Shown one piece after another: positions 28,739-39,477 of a DNA stretch of 64,000 bases. A model generated the notes under the pieces. That model saw only the letters and a list, made by a program, of their open reading frames with translations, ran no database searches and had not been told where the DNA came from. Numbering within the stretch: position 1 is the first letter of the stretch; every line of letters starts with the position of its first letter. The position numbers were made by a program, and so were the translations under genes. Source of the DNA: Methanosalsum zhilinae DSM 4017 (GTDB lineage Archaea; Halobacteriota; Methanosarcinia; Methanosarcinales; Methanosarcinaceae). The stretch is from positions 1,719,708 to 1,783,707 of the forward strand of contig NC_015676.1 in assembly GCF_000217995.1 (NCBI RefSeq), given 5' to 3'.

Positions 28739-30076
28739 TTAAAGCATTGACCTGATATCTGTGGATGCTGTCGGGTACGAGTACGGGAATGTTTTCAGTT
28801 TCTCTGCAGGGATCTTCAGGCGCATTGCCATTGAGAAGATATTGATCACCTCTTCTGCTTCAGGTCCCAGCAGGTGTGCTCCTGCGATCAGTCCGGTCTT
28901 TTCATCAATGATGATTTTGGAGGCACTGTATCCGTAATTTGTGCGTCTTGAGGAGATCCAGTCCTTCTTATCATTGAATATCACCCTGTGCCTGCCCTCC
29001 TGTACCTGAGTGCTGTCAATTCCCACAGAGGCCAGGGGTGGTACTGTGAAGACAACTCCGGAAATGCCGGTATAGTCTATGGGTTCAACATTTCCTTCAA
29101 TGATATTGGTTGCAGCAACTGCTGCCTGGTAGGCTGCTGTGGGTGTGAGCTGCTTGAAGTCTCCGGTCACATCACCTACAGAATAGATATGCTTGCTGGA
29201 TACACTCTGCATATACTCATTGACAACGATCCGGCCCTTCTGAGTCTCAATTCCTGCTTTTTCAACATCAAGATCAGCGGTCTGGGGCACCCTGCCTGCA
29301 CCGTGCACCACCATTCCGGTTATGAAAGAGTCACCATCCTTTGTGGTTACCTGGTATGAATCTCCCAGCCATTCTATTGAAACCGGCTCCTTTTCTGTAA
29401 TCACATCAATTCCTGCGTCCTCTGTTGCCTTTACCACAAGATCAACCATTTCAGGATCAAAGCCTTTTAAAACCCTGCTGCTTCTGTTCAGTATCCGTAC
29501 CTCTGCACCAGTCCTGGCAGCCACATGGGCAAACTCGAATGAGATAAACCCGCCTCCAATAAATGTAATATCATCCGGCAGGATATCCAGTTCCATGAAT
29601 CCGTCACTTGTTACCAGATGTTCCCCACCTTTAATTCCCAGTTCTGCAGGTTTTGCACCGGTGGCAATCACTATGTATTTACCCCGGATTTTGGTGTCGT
29701 TGAATTCCAGGGTGTGACTGTCCAGAAAGCGCGCCCTTCCGTGATAGGTGGCTATTCCCAGGGATTTTAACCAGTTCTCGGTCTTCTCGGCTACAGGGTC
29801 TGTGAAGGTGCGCTTGAATTTGATGAGTTCAGACCATTGGAGTTTGAAGTCGCCTGATACAGGACTGCCCTTATCGATCATTCGCATGGGCCAGTCTATC
29901 ATATCAGCACCTCCCACCAGTACCTTCTTGGGGATACACCCCCTCTGCGGGCATGTTCCACCGTATCCACCGGAGTCTATGACAGCTACACTCATTCCTC
30001 CATCCCTGCACCTGGAGGCAGCTGCCCCGCCTGAAACTCCGGTACCGATCACTATCACATCATATTCTTCTGCCAT
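28739..30076 (-). CDS. Flavin-dependent disulfide reductase-like oxidoreductase
   Basis: A 445-residue class I pyridine nucleotide-disulfide reductase. FAD motif VIGTGVSGGAAASRC, redox cysteines GGTCPQRGC (Cys42, Cys47), NAD(P) motif FIGGGFISFEFAHVAARTG, and the dimerisation domain (about 330-445). The active-site His-Pro-Thr expected near the end is SYPTASTDIRSML here, so the usual acid-base His is absent. It is closely similar to the reductase half of the fusion at 22957-24948 and is probably a paralogue without the phosphoribosyltransferase part. ATG 30076 is chosen because AGGGGTG sits 8 bases upstream. The substrate is unknown. Confidence 0.88.
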   Translation of the reverse strand: MAEEYDVIVIGTGVSGGAAASRCRDGGMSVAVIDSGGYGGTCPQRGCIPKKVLVGGADMIDWPMRMIDKGSPVSGDFKLQWSELIKFKRTFTDPVAEKTENWLKSLGIATYHGRARFLDSHTLEFNDTKIRGKYIVIATGAKPAELGIKGGEHLVTSDGFMELDILPDDITFIGGGFISFEFAHVAARTGAEVRILNRSSRVLKGFDPEMVDLVVKATEDAGIDVITEKEPVSIEWLGDSYQVTTKDGDSFITGMVVHGAGRVPQTADLDVEKAGIETQKGRIVVNEYMQSVSSKHIYSVGDVTGDFKQLTPTAAYQAAVAATNIIEGNVEPIDYTGISGVVFTVPPLASVGIDSTQVQEGRHRVIFNDKKDWISSRRTNYGYSASKIIIDEKTGLIAGAHLLGPEAEEVINIFSMAMRLKIPAEKLKTFPYSYPTASTDIRSML

Positions 30077-30150
30077 TCCCAAAACACCCCTTGAAAAGAA
30101 AATCTATGTACTATTTCGACAGTTTTTGTCATATAGTTTCTGGAACAATG

Positions 30151-32001
30151 TTACCTGTACCTGGCTGCCACACAGGAGTCAAGACACCTGCCACAGGCAT
30201 TGCAGGATTCATCTATCCTGAGACCCTGGTCCAGTGATATGCAGTCTGCAGGGCAGACCTTTGTGCACAGTCCGCACAGGGTACAGTTCCTGATCCTTGC
30301 AAGGTTTGCTGCGGTGGTGTTGAAGATCTCTTCTGCACTTTCCCTGGACCCTGCGCGCACCTTCAGTGATCCTGTGGAGTAATAGGTTATGCTGAACTCA
30401 TCTGTATTGACAGCAATTACTCCCAGTTCCTCTGATGAGGTTATACTTCCCATGACATACATCACTCCCTCCACCTCACTGAAGGTGAGGCCTGTGACGT
30501 TTGCCTCTACTGAATATCCGCCTGCAGTACAGGGGGATGTTCCTGAAACCGAGTGGATTTCAAACCTGCCTTTTCTTTCTGCAGGTTTTGTTTTGATACC
30601 AAGCTTTTCTGCAAGTTTTAGCATTTTCGGAGGATGTGATTGCCAGCGCCAGAAGCCGTGGTCTATGTATTCTTCTGGCAGGGAGTGCTCTGTGGCCCAG
30701 TTTTTGAGGTATGAGTTCCACTGTTGATACATTTGAGGATATTTTTTCTTTACAATCTCATATTCTGCCTGCATGGACGCAGGACACAGATAGCAGCCAA
30801 CCCTTTCAAAACCTGTGTCGTAGAGTGGGTTGTAGTCAAGTTTTCGCCAGTGAATGTACAGCCAGACCTCAATTGCCCTCCAGTTTCGTATTGGGAAGAT
30901 GTTGAGCTGTCCCGGTACAAAGGGGTTCATTTCACTGGCAGGTGTGGATGATCTGCTGAATGATTCGTATCTTCTTTTCCCGTCAATGGTGAGGCAGGTT
31001 CCATTGCTGCTGGAGCAGTTCTCAACTGCCTTTGCTGCCGGTGCAAGCTTGCAGACCTTGCAGCACCACCTGAAATCCTTGCCCGGGGGTCCGAAGCTGT
31101 CAATGTTTTCCCAGAAGGCGTTTCCTGCAGATTCTTCTGTTAAGGGAACTTTCCTTTCTCTGCAGTGTTTTCTGACAAATTCCACAGTATCAGGAAATTC
31201 CAGGCCGGTGTTTACAAAGACTGCCTTTACATCCCTTTTTTTCAGGGCACTGAGTGCCAGGTCAAGTACCACCAGGCTATCCTTTCCTCCACTAAAGGAT
31301 ACCTGTACCGGCATTTTTCTGTACTGTTTCTGGTTTGCAATTCCCCTGATGATATTCATGCCGTCTTTGCCAAGTCTTCGTATGTGGTCTATGTTTGCGG
31401 CTATGATGTCCTCCATTGAGGGGGTTTCTGGAAGAAGCTGTGCACCGGATCTTTTTATATCCTGGATCTTTAGAATTCCTGATTCCTGCCATTCACCTGC
31501 TCCTGCAAGTCCTGTTTCTGTCCGGATCAGGACCGGGGATTCGGGAATGCCTGCAGTGTTTTCCGGTTTGACCTTCTTGCCGCTGAGGTGTCGTCCTGTA
31601 TCCTCTATGGTTACCACATTCTCTGTTGCAGTCTCCAGGAGCAGTGCGGCACCGTCTGCTGTTGGCCTGAACCTGTGCTTTTTTGTGACCGGATCAAACC
31701 ACATGAGCCCGGCTTTGATACCGTCCACAATGACCTCATCACTTCGATCATCCCCTGGTACCTTGTTCAGGAGAATGATCCTGCCGTCAAATGGACTGGT
31801 CCCGAAGTGTTCCATCAGAAGCCCTGATAATAACTGATTTTCATATTCTGATGCAAACCTGATATCTCCAGGTTCTGTCAGCTGGATCCTGCGACCCTGC
31901 CCTTTGCACCTGCAGCATATCCTGTCTGCGAGCGGTGTGTTGCATTCCATGCACCAGTGGATATGTTCACCGGTTCTGCGCTGTTTTTTTGAGTGTTTCA
32001 A
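30151..32001 (-). CDS. PAPS/APS reductase-like PP-loop protein with Zn-ribbon, PUA-like and ferredoxin modules
   Basis: A 616-residue multidomain protein: an N-terminal zinc ribbon (CMEC 17-20, CCRC 29-32), a segment resembling a PUA domain (about 85-160), a PP-loop ATPase of the PAPS reductase family (SGGKDS at 237-242, then CC at 313-314 with Cys317, and GCYLCP near 425), and a C-terminal two-cluster ferredoxin (CTLCGLCTKVCP and CNACGRCLDSC). Methanogen homologues are annotated as PAPS reductases, but an RNA-binding-looking front end and a built-in electron donor also fit a thiolation enzyme. It is divergent from the flippase gene and 74 bases before the disulfide reductase gene. Confidence 0.82.
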   Translation of the reverse strand: MKHSKKQRRTGEHIHWCMECNTPLADRICCRCKGQGRRIQLTEPGDIRFASEYENQLLSGLLMEHFGTSPFDGRIILLNKVPGDDRSDEVIVDGIKAGLMWFDPVTKKHRFRPTADGAALLLETATENVVTIEDTGRHLSGKKVKPENTAGIPESPVLIRTETGLAGAGEWQESGILKIQDIKRSGAQLLPETPSMEDIIAANIDHIRRLGKDGMNIIRGIANQKQYRKMPVQVSFSGGKDSLVVLDLALSALKKRDVKAVFVNTGLEFPDTVEFVRKHCRERKVPLTEESAGNAFWENIDSFGPPGKDFRWCCKVCKLAPAAKAVENCSSSNGTCLTIDGKRRYESFSRSSTPASEMNPFVPGQLNIFPIRNWRAIEVWLYIHWRKLDYNPLYDTGFERVGCYLCPASMQAEYEIVKKKYPQMYQQWNSYLKNWATEHSLPEEYIDHGFWRWQSHPPKMLKLAEKLGIKTKPAERKGRFEIHSVSGTSPCTAGGYSVEANVTGLTFSEVEGVMYVMGSITSSEELGVIAVNTDEFSITYYSTGSLKVRAGSRESAEEIFNTTAANLARIRNCTLCGLCTKVCPADCISLDQGLRIDESCNACGRCLDSCVAARYR

Positions 32002-32045
32002 TGTTTTTTATAATTCAAAAGATATATTAAATAGGTTCTGGTGCG

Positions 32046-32062
32046 CTGCACCTGCGGTGCAG
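32046..32062 (+). other. Perfect 7-bp hairpin before the glycan locus
   Basis: CTGCACC (32046-32052) and GGTGCAG (32056-32062) pair around a 3-base loop, in the divergent region between the PAPS-reductase-like gene and the flippase gene. No T-run follows on the plus strand. The core resembles the hairpin after aglB (51634-51651). Confidence 0.45.
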
Positions 32063-32081
32063 GGCTGAGTTTACTTAAAGG

Positions 32082-32090
32082 TTTAAATAT
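32082..32090 (+). promoter_or_regulatory. TATA-like box of the flippase gene
   Basis: GTTTAAATA is centred about 27 bases before the ATG at 32114, so the message may be leaderless; the AGGAA just before the ATG is too close to serve as a Shine-Dalgarno site. Confidence 0.35.
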
Positions 32091-32113
32091 GAACTTCCTT
32101 ATATTCACAGGAA

Positions 32114-33583
32114 ATGGTACTGAACAGGATTTTTGCAAGGATCATGTCAGTTGGCGAGATCCAGAGGCAGAGTATTGCCACTTTTGTAAGCCAGATCATT
32201 CTCACATTTGTAGGATTTTTGAGTACCATGTACTTTGCACACACTGTTGGTTCAGGAGTGCTTGGTGCCTATTTCCTGTTCACCGCCTATTTTGGAATCA
32301 TCAATCTGGTTACAGACGGCGGCTTTGGCGGTGCTGCCATCAAAAGAATCAGTGAGGGAGAGGAGCAAAACGCCTATTTCACGGCTTTTGTTGTTCTCAG
32401 GACGGTCCTTACAGTACTGATCATAGGACTGATTCTGGCATTTAGATCATATGCTGGTCTGGACAGCCAGATACTTGACTGGCTGATACTGGCACTGATT
32501 GTAGCACTATTTTATTCTACCATTTATGCAGGAATTGCAGGCCGTTCAAAGATGGGCATTGCTGCTGTGGGTACCATCAGCCAGAACCTGTCAAGGATAT
32601 TTTTACAGGTTATCGCAGTTTTCCTGGGTTACGGACTTGCAGGACTTGCAGGAGGATTTATTGCAGGATTTATTGGTGCTGCACTGATCCAGTTCAAGTT
32701 CTTTGACCTCAACTTTGAGAGATTCGAGTGGCGACACATAACAAGCCTTGCATCCTTCTCATTCTGGCTCTTCCTGACCTCGGCAGGAGTGATACTCTAT
32801 TCCCATGTGGATGTTATCATGATCGGATATTTCCTTGAGGAATCCGATGTGGGAGTCTATCAGGTGGTGTTCCAGTTCACAACTATTGCAGTGATACTGG
32901 CAATTGCTATCAAAACAACTCTCTGGCCCAAGATCAGCCGTTGGGGGAAAACCCAAGATACCGATTCAGCAGAACGAGCACTCTCAAGGGCCCTGACCTT
33001 CTCATTTCTCATGGCAGTACCGATTGTTGCAGGCGGGGCACTCCTGGGTGAGAGAATGCTCTACTTCTTCTATGGTGCAGGATTTGCGTGGGGATACACC
33101 ACACTTGTGATACTCTTCTGCGCCCAGCTGATCAATGTCTTCCAGACCTTCTTCACAATGTGTCTGGGAGCCCTGGACCGCCAACGTGACGCATTCCATG
33201 TAACTGCCATCTCATCTGGTGCAAACATTATCTTCAACCTTATCCTGATACCGGTAATTGGAATTGAAGGTGCGGCCATTGCAACCGTTGTGACCATGGC
33301 ACTCAATGCACTGCTGGCAAAACGTGTGCTCTCAACAATAATCCAGGTAAAACTTGATACCCGATCAATCCTGAATATATTCAAGGCCACAGCAGCAATG
33401 TCAGTCTTTGTTGGAGTTTACATATACCTGATACCAGTCACAAGCGTCTGGCTCACACTCCTGCCAATCGCCGTAGGAGGCATGATCTACGGACTCCTGA
33501 TCCTCAAACTGGACCCTGCCATCTACAGCGACCTTAAGGACATCTCAACCAGAATGAACCTGCCTTGGCCTAAGTTACTCTGA
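32114..33583 (+). CDS. Oligosaccharide flippase (Wzx/AglR-like, MOP superfamily)
   Basis: A 489-residue membrane protein with about 12-14 helices of the polysaccharide transporter family. It starts SVGEIQRQSIATFVSQIILTFVGFLSTMYFAHTVG, typical of the first helices of Wzx-like proteins, and has the internal GVYQVVFQFTTIAVILAIAIKTTLWPKISRW stretch. It would flip lipid-linked glycans across the membrane. It is the first gene of the plus-strand glycan locus that ends with aglB. A second possible start is ATG 32144. Confidence 0.87.
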   Translation: MVLNRIFARIMSVGEIQRQSIATFVSQIILTFVGFLSTMYFAHTVGSGVLGAYFLFTAYFGIINLVTDGGFGGAAIKRISEGEEQNAYFTAFVVLRTVLTVLIIGLILAFRSYAGLDSQILDWLILALIVALFYSTIYAGIAGRSKMGIAAVGTISQNLSRIFLQVIAVFLGYGLAGLAGGFIAGFIGAALIQFKFFDLNFERFEWRHITSLASFSFWLFLTSAGVILYSHVDVIMIGYFLEESDVGVYQVVFQFTTIAVILAIAIKTTLWPKISRWGKTQDTDSAERALSRALTFSFLMAVPIVAGGALLGERMLYFFYGAGFAWGYTTLVILFCAQLINVFQTFFTMCLGALDRQRDAFHVTAISSGANIIFNLILIPVIGIEGAAIATVVTMALNALLAKRVLSTIIQVKLDTRSILNIFKATAAMSVFVGVYIYLIPVTSVWLTLLPIAVGGMIYGLLILKLDPAIYSDLKDISTRMNLPWPKLL

Positions 33584-33683
33584 AGTCCAGAAAAATATTA
33601 AAATAATCTGCAAACATTTTTTATTGGATAAAATCTCATAGAGCAGTATCTTAATCAAATTTAAAAAATCCAGTGATAATAAC

Positions 33684-35051
33684 ATGAAATCCATAATCCT
33701 TGCAGGAGGTTCAGGAACACGTCTCTGGCCATTAAGTCGGGAACAATATCCCAAACAATTCCTGAAACTGAAAGATTCTTCACTATTTCAGGATACTGTC
33801 GAAAGATGCCTAGAAGTATCTGGGATCAATGAAATATTTGTGGTAACTAATGAAGCCCAGAAATTTTTTGTTCTTGGCCAAATAGAAGAGATGGGATACG
33901 ATTTTCCAGCTGAAAATTTATTGCTTGAGCCTGAAGGAAAGAACACATTGCCAGCTGTCTGTTACGGTATGAAGGAAATCGTCAGTAAGTTTGGAAAATC
34001 TACTGTTGGAGTATTCTCTTCAGATCATGTACTTGACAGAAAGTCCATGGAGATAATTTCAAATGTAGAGAATCTGGCATCTGAGTTTTTGGTCACATTT
34101 GGAATTACGCCTACATCTCCCCATACAGGATATGGATATATCAAACCTGCAGAATCACATGGAACGGGATGCCGGGTTTCAGAGTTCAGGGAAAAACCTG
34201 ACCTTGAAAAAGCCCAGCAATATATCAATGAAGATTGTCTATGGAACAGCGGAATTTTCCTGATGGACAGTGACCTGTTCTTTGAAGAGCTGGCAGAACA
34301 TTCTCCGGCAGTTCATGAAACTTTTGAATCAACGAATGATATAAACGAGATCTATTCCAGAATCCCCGACGTCTCCATTGATTATGGAATTATGGAAAAA
34401 TCCAATCGTGTAGCTGTCGTCAGGCTTGAACATAAATGGAGTGATCTGGGTAATTTTGATGCAATATATGATGAATCTGAAAAGGATGAAAACGGAAACT
34501 GCATCTATGGCTGCGATAATATTATGGTAGATTCTAGAAATAACCTGATCCATTCAAAATCCAATAAGCTGGTTTCACTGATCGATGTCAATGATATGGT
34601 TGTGATGGACACGCCGGATGCTCTTCTGGTCTGTCCCAGAGAAAGCAGCCAGAAAGTAAAAGATGTTGTAAGCACATTGAAATCCAGAAGTGATGATCGA
34701 ACACAACTGCACAGGACAGTCTACAGACCATGGGGCAGCTATACAATCCTGGAAGATTCAAATATCCACAAGATAAAGAACATCATGGTACTGCCAGAAA
34801 AAAAGCTAAGCCTTCAATTGCATCATCACAGAAGCGAACACTGGGTTGTGGTCAAAGGTATAGCCTGTGTTCAAATCAATCACGAGCAAGTTTACCTCAG
34901 GTCCGGAGAGAGTACTTTCATACGTGCAGGTGAGAAACACAGACTTTCCAATCCCGGAAAACTGCCACTGGAGATCATCGAAGTTCAGCTCGGTGAATAT
35001 GTAGAAGAGGATGACATTGTCAGATTTGATGATGTGTATGGAAGGAATTGA
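33684..35051 (+). CDS. manC: Mannose-1-phosphate guanylyltransferase / mannose-6-phosphate isomerase
   Basis: A 455-residue bifunctional enzyme. The nucleotidyltransferase part (about 1-340) begins SIILAGGSGTRLWPLSREQYPKQFLKL and contains FREKPDLEKAQQY and WNSGIFLM. The C-terminal cupin-type isomerase (about 345-455) has RPWGSYTILED, LSLQLHHHRSEHWVVVKG and FIRAGEKHRLSNPG. It makes GDP-mannose, the precursor for the gmd and fcl products further along. It is the second gene in the locus, 100 bases after the flippase gene. Confidence 0.93.
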   Translation: MKSIILAGGSGTRLWPLSREQYPKQFLKLKDSSLFQDTVERCLEVSGINEIFVVTNEAQKFFVLGQIEEMGYDFPAENLLLEPEGKNTLPAVCYGMKEIVSKFGKSTVGVFSSDHVLDRKSMEIISNVENLASEFLVTFGITPTSPHTGYGYIKPAESHGTGCRVSEFREKPDLEKAQQYINEDCLWNSGIFLMDSDLFFEELAEHSPAVHETFESTNDINEIYSRIPDVSIDYGIMEKSNRVAVVRLEHKWSDLGNFDAIYDESEKDENGNCIYGCDNIMVDSRNNLIHSKSNKLVSLIDVNDMVVMDTPDALLVCPRESSQKVKDVVSTLKSRSDDRTQLHRTVYRPWGSYTILEDSNIHKIKNIMVLPEKKLSLQLHHHRSEHWVVVKGIACVQINHEQVYLRSGESTFIRAGEKHRLSNPGKLPLEIIEVQLGEYVEEDDIVRFDDVYGRN

Positions 35052-35078
35052 ATAATTAAAATATATTTTTATTAAATA

Positions 35079-35981
35079 TTGAATTTCAATTTTAAGGATG
35101 GATTAATTCTGGAAGTTAAAAAAGCAGTCATACCGGCAGCAGGACTCGGTACCAGATTCCTGCCGGTCACAAAGTCAATGCCAAAGGAAATGCTTCCAAT
35201 CATCGACAAGCCGGTGATACACTACGTAGTTGAGGAAGCCATTTCCTCAGGAATCGATGATATCTTATTCATTACCGGAAGACACAAACGCTCAATAGAG
35301 GACTATTTTGATGACTCCCCTGAACTTGAGATGCATCTTGAGCATAAGGGCAAGAACAGGATGCTTGAGATGGTGCAGGATATCTCATCAATGGCAGATA
35401 TACACTACATTAGACAGAAAGAGCCAAGGGGACTTGGAGATGCAATACTTACAGCTGAAAAGCATGTCGGGAACGAACCCTTTGCAGTACTGCTTGGAGA
35501 TGATATCATTGCCAACTGCAAACCATGTACAGAGCAGCTAATTGAAAAATTCCAGTACCTTGGCAAATCAATACTTGCAGTTGAAGAGGTGCCACCTGAA
35601 AAAACCAGCAGTTACGGAATGATCGATGGCACACCCATTGACGAATCACTCTATTCACTCAATGACATTGTGGAAAAACCGGCACCCGAAGATGCTCCAT
35701 CCAATGTCGGAACAATCGGCAGATATATCTTTACACCAGAAATTTTTGATTGCATCAAAAAAACAGGCAAAGGATTCGGGGGAGAAATCCAGCTAACAGA
35801 TGCCATCAAGCTCCTCAACCAGAATCAGCAGGTCTATGCATACAGATTTACCGGCAACAGATATGACACAGGGGATAAGCTTGGATACGTGAAGGCCATT
35901 ATTGACTTTGCTTTGAAAAATGAGAAAATGAAAAATCAGATAAGTGAATATCTTATAGAAATATTTGTACATACTAAATAA
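35079..35981 (+). CDS. galU: UTP-glucose-1-phosphate uridylyltransferase
   Basis: A nucleotidyltransferase of about 290-300 residues with VKKAVIPAAGLGTRFLPVTKSMPKEMLPIIDKPVIHYVVEEA, the GalU/AglF signature, and LAVEEVPPEKTSSYGMIDG in the middle. It makes UDP-glucose or a related UDP-sugar. The start is uncertain: the only standard upstream start is TTG 35079 without a ribosome site, while AAGGA (35094-35098) lies 10 bases before CTG 35109, which would give the family's usual beginning. UDP-glucuronate from its product would be the substrate of the decarboxylase encoded downstream. Confidence 0.9.
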   Translation: MNFNFKDGLILEVKKAVIPAAGLGTRFLPVTKSMPKEMLPIIDKPVIHYVVEEAISSGIDDILFITGRHKRSIEDYFDDSPELEMHLEHKGKNRMLEMVQDISSMADIHYIRQKEPRGLGDAILTAEKHVGNEPFAVLLGDDIIANCKPCTEQLIEKFQYLGKSILAVEEVPPEKTSSYGMIDGTPIDESLYSLNDIVEKPAPEDAPSNVGTIGRYIFTPEIFDCIKKTGKGFGGEIQLTDAIKLLNQNQQVYAYRFTGNRYDTGDKLGYVKAIIDFALKNEKMKNQISEYLIEIFVHTK

Positions 35982-36062
35982 TCATTCATTCATGGTTGAA
36001 TATAAAATTAGTTGTTATTATCCAAATCAAAATTATTAGCTCAAATATTATCAAAGATTTTT

Positions 36063-36071
36063 ACTATAAAA
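36063..36071 (+). promoter_or_regulatory. TATA-like box before gmd
   Basis: ACTATAAAA lies about 45 bases before the gmd ATG, and AGGGG follows about 10 bases before that ATG, a normal leader layout. Confidence 0.4.
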
Positions 36072-36113
36072 CACTAAAAAAGCCTAAAACTACAAATAAT
36101 AGGGGTAATCATT

Positions 36114-37172
36114 ATGACAAAAACAGCCTTAATCACAGGAATCACTGGTCAGGACGGTGCATATCTTGCAGAGTTTCTACTGGAAAAAGAATACATAGTA
36201 CATGGTATAAAGAGAAGATCATCTTCCTTCAATACCGAAAGAATCGATCACCTTTACAAAGATCCGCATGAAAGAAATGTGAATTTTTTCCTGCATTATG
36301 GTGATATGACAGATTCCACAAATCTGATCAGGATTATTCAGGATACGCAGCCAGACGAAATATACAACCTGGCAGCTCAGAGTCATGTGCAGGTATCCTT
36401 TGAAACTCCTGAATATACTGCCAATTCTGATGCACTGGGAACATTGCGTTTACTTGAAGCCATCAGGATACTTGGAATGGAAAACAAAACTAAATTCTAT
36501 CAGGCATCTACCAGTGAGTTGTACGGAAAAGTTCAGGAAATACCTCAGACTGAAACAACCCCATTCTATCCAAGAAGCCCTTATGGAGCAGCTAAGCTCT
36601 ATGCATACTGGATCACAGTAAACTATCGCGAAGCCTATGATATGTTTGCATGCAATGGGATACTTTTCAACCATGAATCACCCATCCGGGGAGAAACTTT
36701 TGTTACCAGAAAAATATCACGAGCTGCTGCAAGAATCAAGCACGGATTACAGGAAAAGCTATATCTTGGAAACCTTGATGCAAAAAGAGACTGGGGCCAT
36801 GCAAAGGATTATGTAGAAGCCATGTGGTTAATGCTCCAGCAAGAAACAGCAGAAGATTTTGTGATAGCAACCGGATATACACATTCTGTAAGGGAATTTG
36901 CAGAACTCACATTCAGAGAACTTGGAATCGAAATTGAATGGAAGGGTAATGGAGTTGATGAAAAAGGAATTGACATCAATACAGGTGAAGTATTGATTGA
37001 GATTGATCCTAAGTATTACAGACCTACAGAAGTTGAGATTTTGATTGGTGATGCCACCAGGGCTAAAGAGAAGCTTGGATGGGAACCCAAAGTTAAATTT
37101 GAAGAACTTGTAAAGCAGATGGCAAAAGCAGAGGAAGATGTTATCTTTGGGATAAATAATTTCAGAAGGTGA
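36114..37172 (+). CDS. gmd: GDP-mannose 4,6-dehydratase
   Basis: A 352-residue extended SDR. It starts [35 protein letters not shown] with the NADP motif GxxGxxG. Active-site Tyr-x-x-x-Lys is in [21 protein letters not shown], and [17 protein letters not shown] and [21 protein letters not shown] are diagnostic for Gmd. It converts GDP-mannose to GDP-4-keto-6-deoxymannose, the substrate of the next gene. The stop is followed by fcl after 5 bases. Confidence 0.96.
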   Translation: MTKTALITGITGQDGAYLAEFLLEKEYIVHGIKRRSSSFNTERIDHLYKDPHERNVNFFLHYGDMTDSTNLIRIIQDTQPDEIYNLAAQSHVQVSFETPEYTANSDALGTLRLLEAIRILGMENKTKFYQASTSELYGKVQEIPQTETTPFYPRSPYGAAKLYAYWITVNYREAYDMFACNGILFNHESPIRGETFVTRKISRAAARIKHGLQEKLYLGNLDAKRDWGHAKDYVEAMWLMLQQETAEDFVIATGYTHSVREFAELTFRELGIEIEWKGNGVDEKGIDINTGEVLIEIDPKYYRPTEVEILIGDATRAKEKLGWEPKVKFEELVKQMAKAEEDVIFGINNFRR

Positions 37173-37177
37173 TTTCA

Positions 37178-38119
37178 GTGGAAAATAATTCAAAAATATA
37201 TGTTGCCGGCCATCGAGGTCTTGTAGGTTCGGCAATTATGAGAAAACTGGAATCAAAGGAGTATAGCAATCTAATCTATCGAACCCACAAAGAGCTGGAC
37301 CTTACAGACCAGAAAGCAGTAAATGATTTTTTTGAACAGGAAAAGCCTGATTATGTGTTCCTTGCAGCCGCAAAGGTTGGAGGAATTCTTGCAAATAGCA
37401 CCTATCCTGCAGAGTTCATCTATGACAATCTCATGATAGAGACCAATGTAATTCATGCTGCATACAAAAATAATGTCAAAAAACTCCTGTTCCTTGGCTC
37501 ATCCTGTATCTATCCAAAGCATGCCCCACAGCCAATGAAAGAAGAATATCTTCTTACAGGCGAGCTTGAACCCACAAACGAAGCCTATGCAATTGCAAAG
37601 ATCGCAGGAATCAAGCTCTGCAAATACTATAACCAGCAGTACGGTACAAACTTCATATCTGTGATGCCAACAAACCTTTACGGTCCCAATGATAATTTTG
37701 ATCTTAAAACTTCACATGTACTGCCTGCCCTGATTCGAAAATTCCATGAAGCAAAGATAAACAAAGAACCAGAAGTAGTTGTATGGGGAACAGGTAAACC
37801 AAGAAGGGAATTTCTGCATGTTGACGATATGGCTGATGCATGCGTATATCTCATGGAGAATTTCGATGCACAGGAAATTGGAGAATTTGTGAATGTTGGA
37901 GTTGGAGAGGATATTTCAATTAGTGAGCTGGCCGAGATAATAAAAAAGATTTTTGGATTTGAAGGTGAAATTGTTTATAACAACTCGAGGCCTGATGGTA
38001 CACCACAGAAACTGCTGGATGTTACTAGGTTGAATGAGCTGGGGTGGAACCCAAAGATCAGTCTTGAAAATGGAATAAAAAACACATATCGGTGGTATAT
38101 GGATATAAAACATGACTAA
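37178..38119 (+). CDS. fcl: GDP-L-fucose synthase
   Basis: A 313-residue epimerase-reductase. Marks: [19 protein letters not shown] at the start, [44 protein letters not shown] with the active-site Ser-Tyr-Lys, and [19 protein letters not shown] at the end. It turns the Gmd product into GDP-L-fucose. GTG 37178 is chosen because GGTGA (overlapping the gmd stop) lies 5 bases before it; a GTG at 37169 is less likely. A truncated second copy lies at 46558-46918. Confidence 0.95.
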   Translation: MENNSKIYVAGHRGLVGSAIMRKLESKEYSNLIYRTHKELDLTDQKAVNDFFEQEKPDYVFLAAAKVGGILANSTYPAEFIYDNLMIETNVIHAAYKNNVKKLLFLGSSCIYPKHAPQPMKEEYLLTGELEPTNEAYAIAKIAGIKLCKYYNQQYGTNFISVMPTNLYGPNDNFDLKTSHVLPALIRKFHEAKINKEPEVVVWGTGKPRREFLHVDDMADACVYLMENFDAQEIGEFVNVGVGEDISISELAEIIKKIFGFEGEIVYNNSRPDGTPQKLLDVTRLNELGWNPKISLENGIKNTYRWYMDIKHD

Positions 38120-38174
38120 TTTATATAGCAATGTAGGAAGTCAGTCTAAATTTCTAAAAATAATTATTGTTAAT

Positions 38175-38303
38175 GAACCCATTTCAAAACTCAAATAGAA
38201 TAAAACTTATAAAATTCGATCTAGCAAAAATAGCGGTTGATAGAGTTCTAAATAATCTTACCTATTATTTCTACAACAAAAAATGGAGTTTTGAAATAGG
38301 TTC
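38175..38303. repeat. 129-bp element bounded by 18-base inverted repeats
   Basis: GAACCCATTTCAAAACTC (38175-38192) and GAGTTTTGAAATAGGTTC (38286-38303) are inverted repeats with one mismatch, around about 93 AT-rich bases without an open frame. It fills the gap between fcl and the decarboxylase gene. It may be a MITE-like relic or a long cruciform; target duplications are not obvious. No second copy is seen in the window. Confidence 0.5.
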
Positions 38304-38322
38304 AATTATAAATGGTTGATGA

Positions 38323-39269
<947 letters not shown>

Positions 39270-39477
39270 TGGATATACAATATAATGAGTTAAAAAAGAT
39301 ATTTGAAGATACAAAACTGAAGATATAATACAAAAATAAAACAGATAAGAAAATAGATAATCAACAGCATAAGCGGGAATGTAAAGTTAAAACATTACTT
39401 AAATATGAAAATTTAAAATGTAGATTTGCTAGTGGGAAGGAGTATAAATAGACTTATGAAGCAAATATGGTGATTAC

